Shown here: piece by piece, positions 60,843 through 64,000 of the stretch
Layout: every line of letters begins with the position of its first letter
Numbering within the stretch: the stretch's first letter is position 1
Assembly (NCBI GenBank): GCA_012295275.1
Contig: CM022668.1
Span: 1 to 64,000 of the forward strand
Reading direction: 5' to 3'
DNA: 64,000 nt
Origin: Chrysomallon squamiferum
Taxonomy: Eukaryota; Mollusca; Gastropoda; Neomphalida; Peltospiridae
Notes under the pieces: generated by a model
Databases searched by the model: none
What the model saw: only the letters and a program-made list of their open reading frames with translations
What the model was told of the DNA's origin: nothing
Translations under genes and position numbers: made by a program

Positions 60843-61344
60843 ATAAATAAAGTCGTCAGCAGTGTTTATTGTTATCTGTAAATGAATAGAAAACTAAAGA
60901 TTTTTTAACTGAATTTTGTTAGGTTTTATTTTGTTTTAATTATTATTATTTTTACATTTTTATTATTTTTTGTTGTTTTCTGTTTTTGTATTTATTTATT
61001 TATTTATTTTTTTTTAATTTTTAATTTTTATTATTATTATTTATTTTTAAATTTTTGGGAAATTCACAACAGAAATGGAATGTTCTATAGTATCAGTTTC
61101 AGTGCACGTGGAACGTGTATGAACGTGTGTACAGTGAAACCTCCCAAAACTGAACCCGATAAACCGGAATTCTCTCACGATTCCGTGAAATTTGCCAAAC
61201 AAATCAGAAATGCCTCCAAACAGCAGCCGATGAAATTATCCCGTTCCAATGTGTTCCTCTAATGCAAATTTTACCAGAGGGTCCTGTTTACGTGAATCCT
61301 TACTGCATTACCAGTACCGAGTCAGCTGATAATGCGATTGCGTA
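60843..61344 (+). repeat. Inverted-repeat arm at the inversion boundary, copy 2
   Basis: Outer flank matches the copy-1 left arm context (13483 side), while beyond 61344 the sequence continues as the reverse complement of 17934 downward. Diagnostic bases are mixed. Several follow the copy-1 right arm (GGAACGTG, CCGTGAAATTTGCCAAAC, TTTACGTG) and others the left arm (TTGTTATCTG, GAATTTTG, TCAGCTGATAATGCGATTGC). Confidence 0.9.
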
Positions 61345-62066
61345 TGCGAATACTAGTTGTTTATTAATGATTAAGTGTACACAGTGTAGTTGTATGTTAA
61401 CTCTTCGTCTAGTTTATAAGTAAATTTATTTTTATTTTATTTATTTATTTTTTTTTTTTTTTTTTTGTATCATTTATATGCTCTTCATGTTTCTAAGGTT
61501 AAAAACTATTTTCTAGTTTTTATTTTTTTATTATTATTTTTTTTTTTTTTTTAAAGTCTTGAAATATCAATACTAAGTTATTTAAGGTTTGAACATATTA
61601 TTACATGTCTATTTCATTTCATTTATTTTATTATTAGTTGATGATGTTTTAGTTCTTTTGCTAAAATTATCTGTAATTACTTTAAATTTCTTTAACAAAA
61701 TACGCCTATACCCATGACTAAAACAAAAACAACAAAACGAAAGAAAATAACTGAATTCTGTAGCCATTAAATATATATATATAAAAAAATTATTTAAAAA
61801 AAGGCTTTTAATAAACTACCTATAAGATACACCTAAAAACTGACAAAACGTTTAATTATTATAAAACTTTCTTATTTAATCAGTGATTCGTTATTTCTTA
61901 TAAAACATCTTTTTTCTCTGCACGTAATTTATTACAAGGTTTTTTCTATCGTGTTTAAAACTATTTCATCGCGAATCTAGTGTGTTCTTTCCGTTCAATA
62001 TTCTAATCACCTTCTCAAAATGAGTTAAACAAAACCTACAACCCCCCACAAACAATTATAAGTATC

Positions 62067-62093
62067 TATTATTATTATTGTTATTATTATTAT

Positions 62094-62131
<38 letters not shown>

Positions 62132-62135
62132 TTGC

Positions 62136-62198
<63 letters not shown>
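62067..62198 (+). repeat. (ATT)n/(GTA)n compound microsatellite, inverted copy
   Basis: Counterpart of 17064-17213; the GTA block is longer (about 13 units). Confidence 0.95.
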
Positions 62199-63078
62199 AT
62201 TCTCCAGAAAGACTCGCTGGTTTGTTTGATAGTAAACTTTGTATTTGAATTAGACAATAAATCAATGCCAGCACTAAAGAGACAATTGTTTATAATTTAT
62301 CTCTTTTTATTAATCTTCTATTATATAATGTGATTCATTTCTTTTATTTTCTTCTTTTTTTATTTATATACACCTATATAGATATATATTTTTTGTTTTT
62401 TCTTTCTTTTTTTATTTTCGTATTTTAAAGTGTGATTTTAAATAAATGCGTGTGCGAGCCCCGACATGAAATGTTTCTGTTTCACAAAGAAGGGCAATAG
62501 GAGGACATATGCAACTAAATGTATGCCTATTAGAGTTTGTGTTTGTAAGTGTCTACAGCCTCAGCAAAGAAACAAAATAAGGTAAGCTAAACGGTGTAAT
62601 TAAAATAAAAAATATAAACAAAGCAATAAAACTTACATTGAAAGTAAAGTTCTTACCGCTTAGTGAGAAAAGTTACAATAACAAATCACAATAAATGTAG
62701 TGTTTTTTATGTATGTTTTCTCTTTCTTACTTTTTCTCCTTCCTGGTTTGTGCAAATACACATGTTTAAACAAACAATAAATAAATAAATAAATAAATAA
62801 TTTAAAACAAATAAAAAAATGTGTTCTATACTACACGTGCGTGCCATCTGCTCTATCTGTATCTTTACTTCACTGTGGACTGCACGCATATAAAAGACGT
62901 GGCGTTCAATAACTGTGTGCACTGACAGTGTTTCTGTTAAACATCCAAACGTAAATTACAATATTTATAAATACGTCATCTTAGAAAAGCCACATTCATA
63001 CAGGTAAAGAAGATTATAACTTAATAAAACTGCTGAAACGATAACACGTTATATTGTCATATAAAATTAATTTAAATG

Positions 63079-63221
63079 GTGTATGTGTGTTGTTTAGGGA
63101 GTGTATGGTGCGTGTGGTGTTTGTCATGTCTGTGTGTGTGGTGCGTGTTTTAGTGTGTAGAGTATATTGTGCGTGTGGTGCGTGTGGAGTGTGTGGTGTG
63201 TGCGGTCTTTGTGGTGCGTGT
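63079..63221 (+). repeat. GTGTGGTGCGTG-type minisatellite, inverted copy
   Basis: Reverse complement of 16038-16180. Confidence 0.85.
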
Positions 63222-63634
63222 ATGAATTATCTATGAATTAATGGTATACTGATCATATTATAAGGCAGGTTATTAATCAAAATTATTTATACCTGAAAGT
63301 ATTTGTGTAAATTTGTAGAAATATAAATTGTTTGACAAGATAAATACATGTCATTATTTACAATCATATTACAAAATTAATCATTAGAATCTGTAATAAT
63401 GTTTGCAGTAGGCACTGGATTGGAAAATGGATGACAAATAAAAAATAAATTAATAAAATAAATACATAGCTTAATTTGTGTGTATGTGTGTGCGTGTGTC
63501 TGTGTATTTGTGATTGTGTATGTACATGTGTCCACCAATGCACAACCACTGTAAACACAAAACATAGGGATTCATATATATTTTATTTATACTCATCAAT
63601 ATTCAGTCCATTTCAGAAGCTTACCTCTATCACA

Positions 63635-63636
63635 CA

Positions 63637-63667
<31 letters not shown>

Positions 63668-63710
63668 TGCCTGTGTGTTATGTGTATACAGACAGACAGA
63701 TCGATAGATC
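63635..63710 (+). repeat. (GT)n/(GCGT)n/CTGT microsatellite cluster, inverted copy
   Basis: Reverse counterpart of 15580-15630, ending in ACAGACAGACAGATCGATAG. Confidence 0.85.
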
Positions 63711-63949
63711 TGACAGATCCTGAAATCACTATAAATAGTTGCAATATATGATCACTAGATAAGTTTCTATATTTTCAGTCAGTAAACAAAAACAATATAA
63801 CTTTTTTTAATATTTAATTACCAGTTTAATCTTAAAACCTCATAGTTCTTATACAAATTGCAGCATGCGTTTGTTTTTAGACAGCACTGTAATCAGTAGC
63901 TCGGCCCTCATGCCAGGCGGACAGCCCGTGGTTAGGGTCCGGGCAGGGA

Positions 63950-63968
63950 GGGTGAGTAGAGCTCACCC
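63950..63968. repeat. Short stem-loop GGGTGAG/CTCACCC, inverted copy
   Basis: Same stem as 15298-15316. Confidence 0.7.
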
Positions 63969-64000
63969 GTTTTTATCCTGTCTGCCCCTCTGCCCTAGTC

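Larger units (their letters stand above)
49281..61344 (+). repeat. Segmental duplication or haplotype block, copy 2
   Basis: Collinear counterpart of 2134-13996. The offset drifts from 47,147 at the left to about 47,512 after the 290-bp insert and 47,373 at the transposase pseudogene, reflecting indels mostly in simple repeats. Both copies carry the same disabling lesions in the transposase. Confidence 0.95.
61345..64000 (-). repeat. Spacer segment in inverted orientation, copy 2 (cut by window end)
   Basis: Reverse complement of 15266-17934, with microsatellite length changes and few substitutions. The last base, 64000, corresponds to 15266, inside the GC-richer patch. The remaining ~1.3 kb of spacer and the second inverted-repeat arm should lie beyond the window. 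Confidence 0.95.

Overview
The window is eukaryotic, AT-rich, non-coding-dominated DNA, most likely from an animal. Dense di- and trinucleotide microsatellites, a decayed Merlin/ISXO2-type DNA transposon and pogo/Tigger-like terminal motifs would fit a mollusc or another lophotrochozoan, but I cannot name the species. I find no intact protein-coding gene. Most open frames are translations of satellite, (CT)n, (CA)n or (TTTA)n tracts.

Layout: (1) 1-2562, a TAAGT-rich satellite: 100/104-bp monomers, a ~395-bp block in reverse orientation (1380-1774), then a ~40-bp-unit edge array. (2) 2563-13996, a block of low-copy sequence (copy 1): a ~68-bp minisatellite, AT-rich spacer, microsatellites, a Merlin-like transposase pseudogene (11305-11983), a long CT tract and a weak two-exon candidate on the minus strand. 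(3) 13483-18442, a ~510-bp inverted-repeat pair flanking a 3.9-kb spacer. (4) 18443-49708, about 31 kb of the same satellite with a 200-N gap (30957-31156). (5) 49281-64000, a second copy of the low-copy block (copy 2), about 47.2-47.5 kb downstream. Its part beyond the inverted-repeat arm (61345-64000) is the copy-1 spacer read backwards.

The satellite is the most structured element. Its clean units form an 11-monomer higher-order repeat whose monomers sum to 1,115 bp, matching the 1,115 bp measured between landmarks at 21491 and 22606. The monomer types fall into a 4+3+4 pattern, suggesting an older 4-mer. A shortened 8-mer form occupies about 43.4-48.3 kb. The + strand is packed with GTAAGT, the perfect U1 snRNA target. 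Clean tracts alternate with blurred, A-rich tracts that look like poor consensus or heavy decay.

Two readings explain the paired low-copy blocks: a true segmental duplication with an inversion between the inverted repeats, or two diverged haplotypes joined in one scaffold across the satellite gap, with the inversion as an allelic difference. Sequence alone does not decide this.
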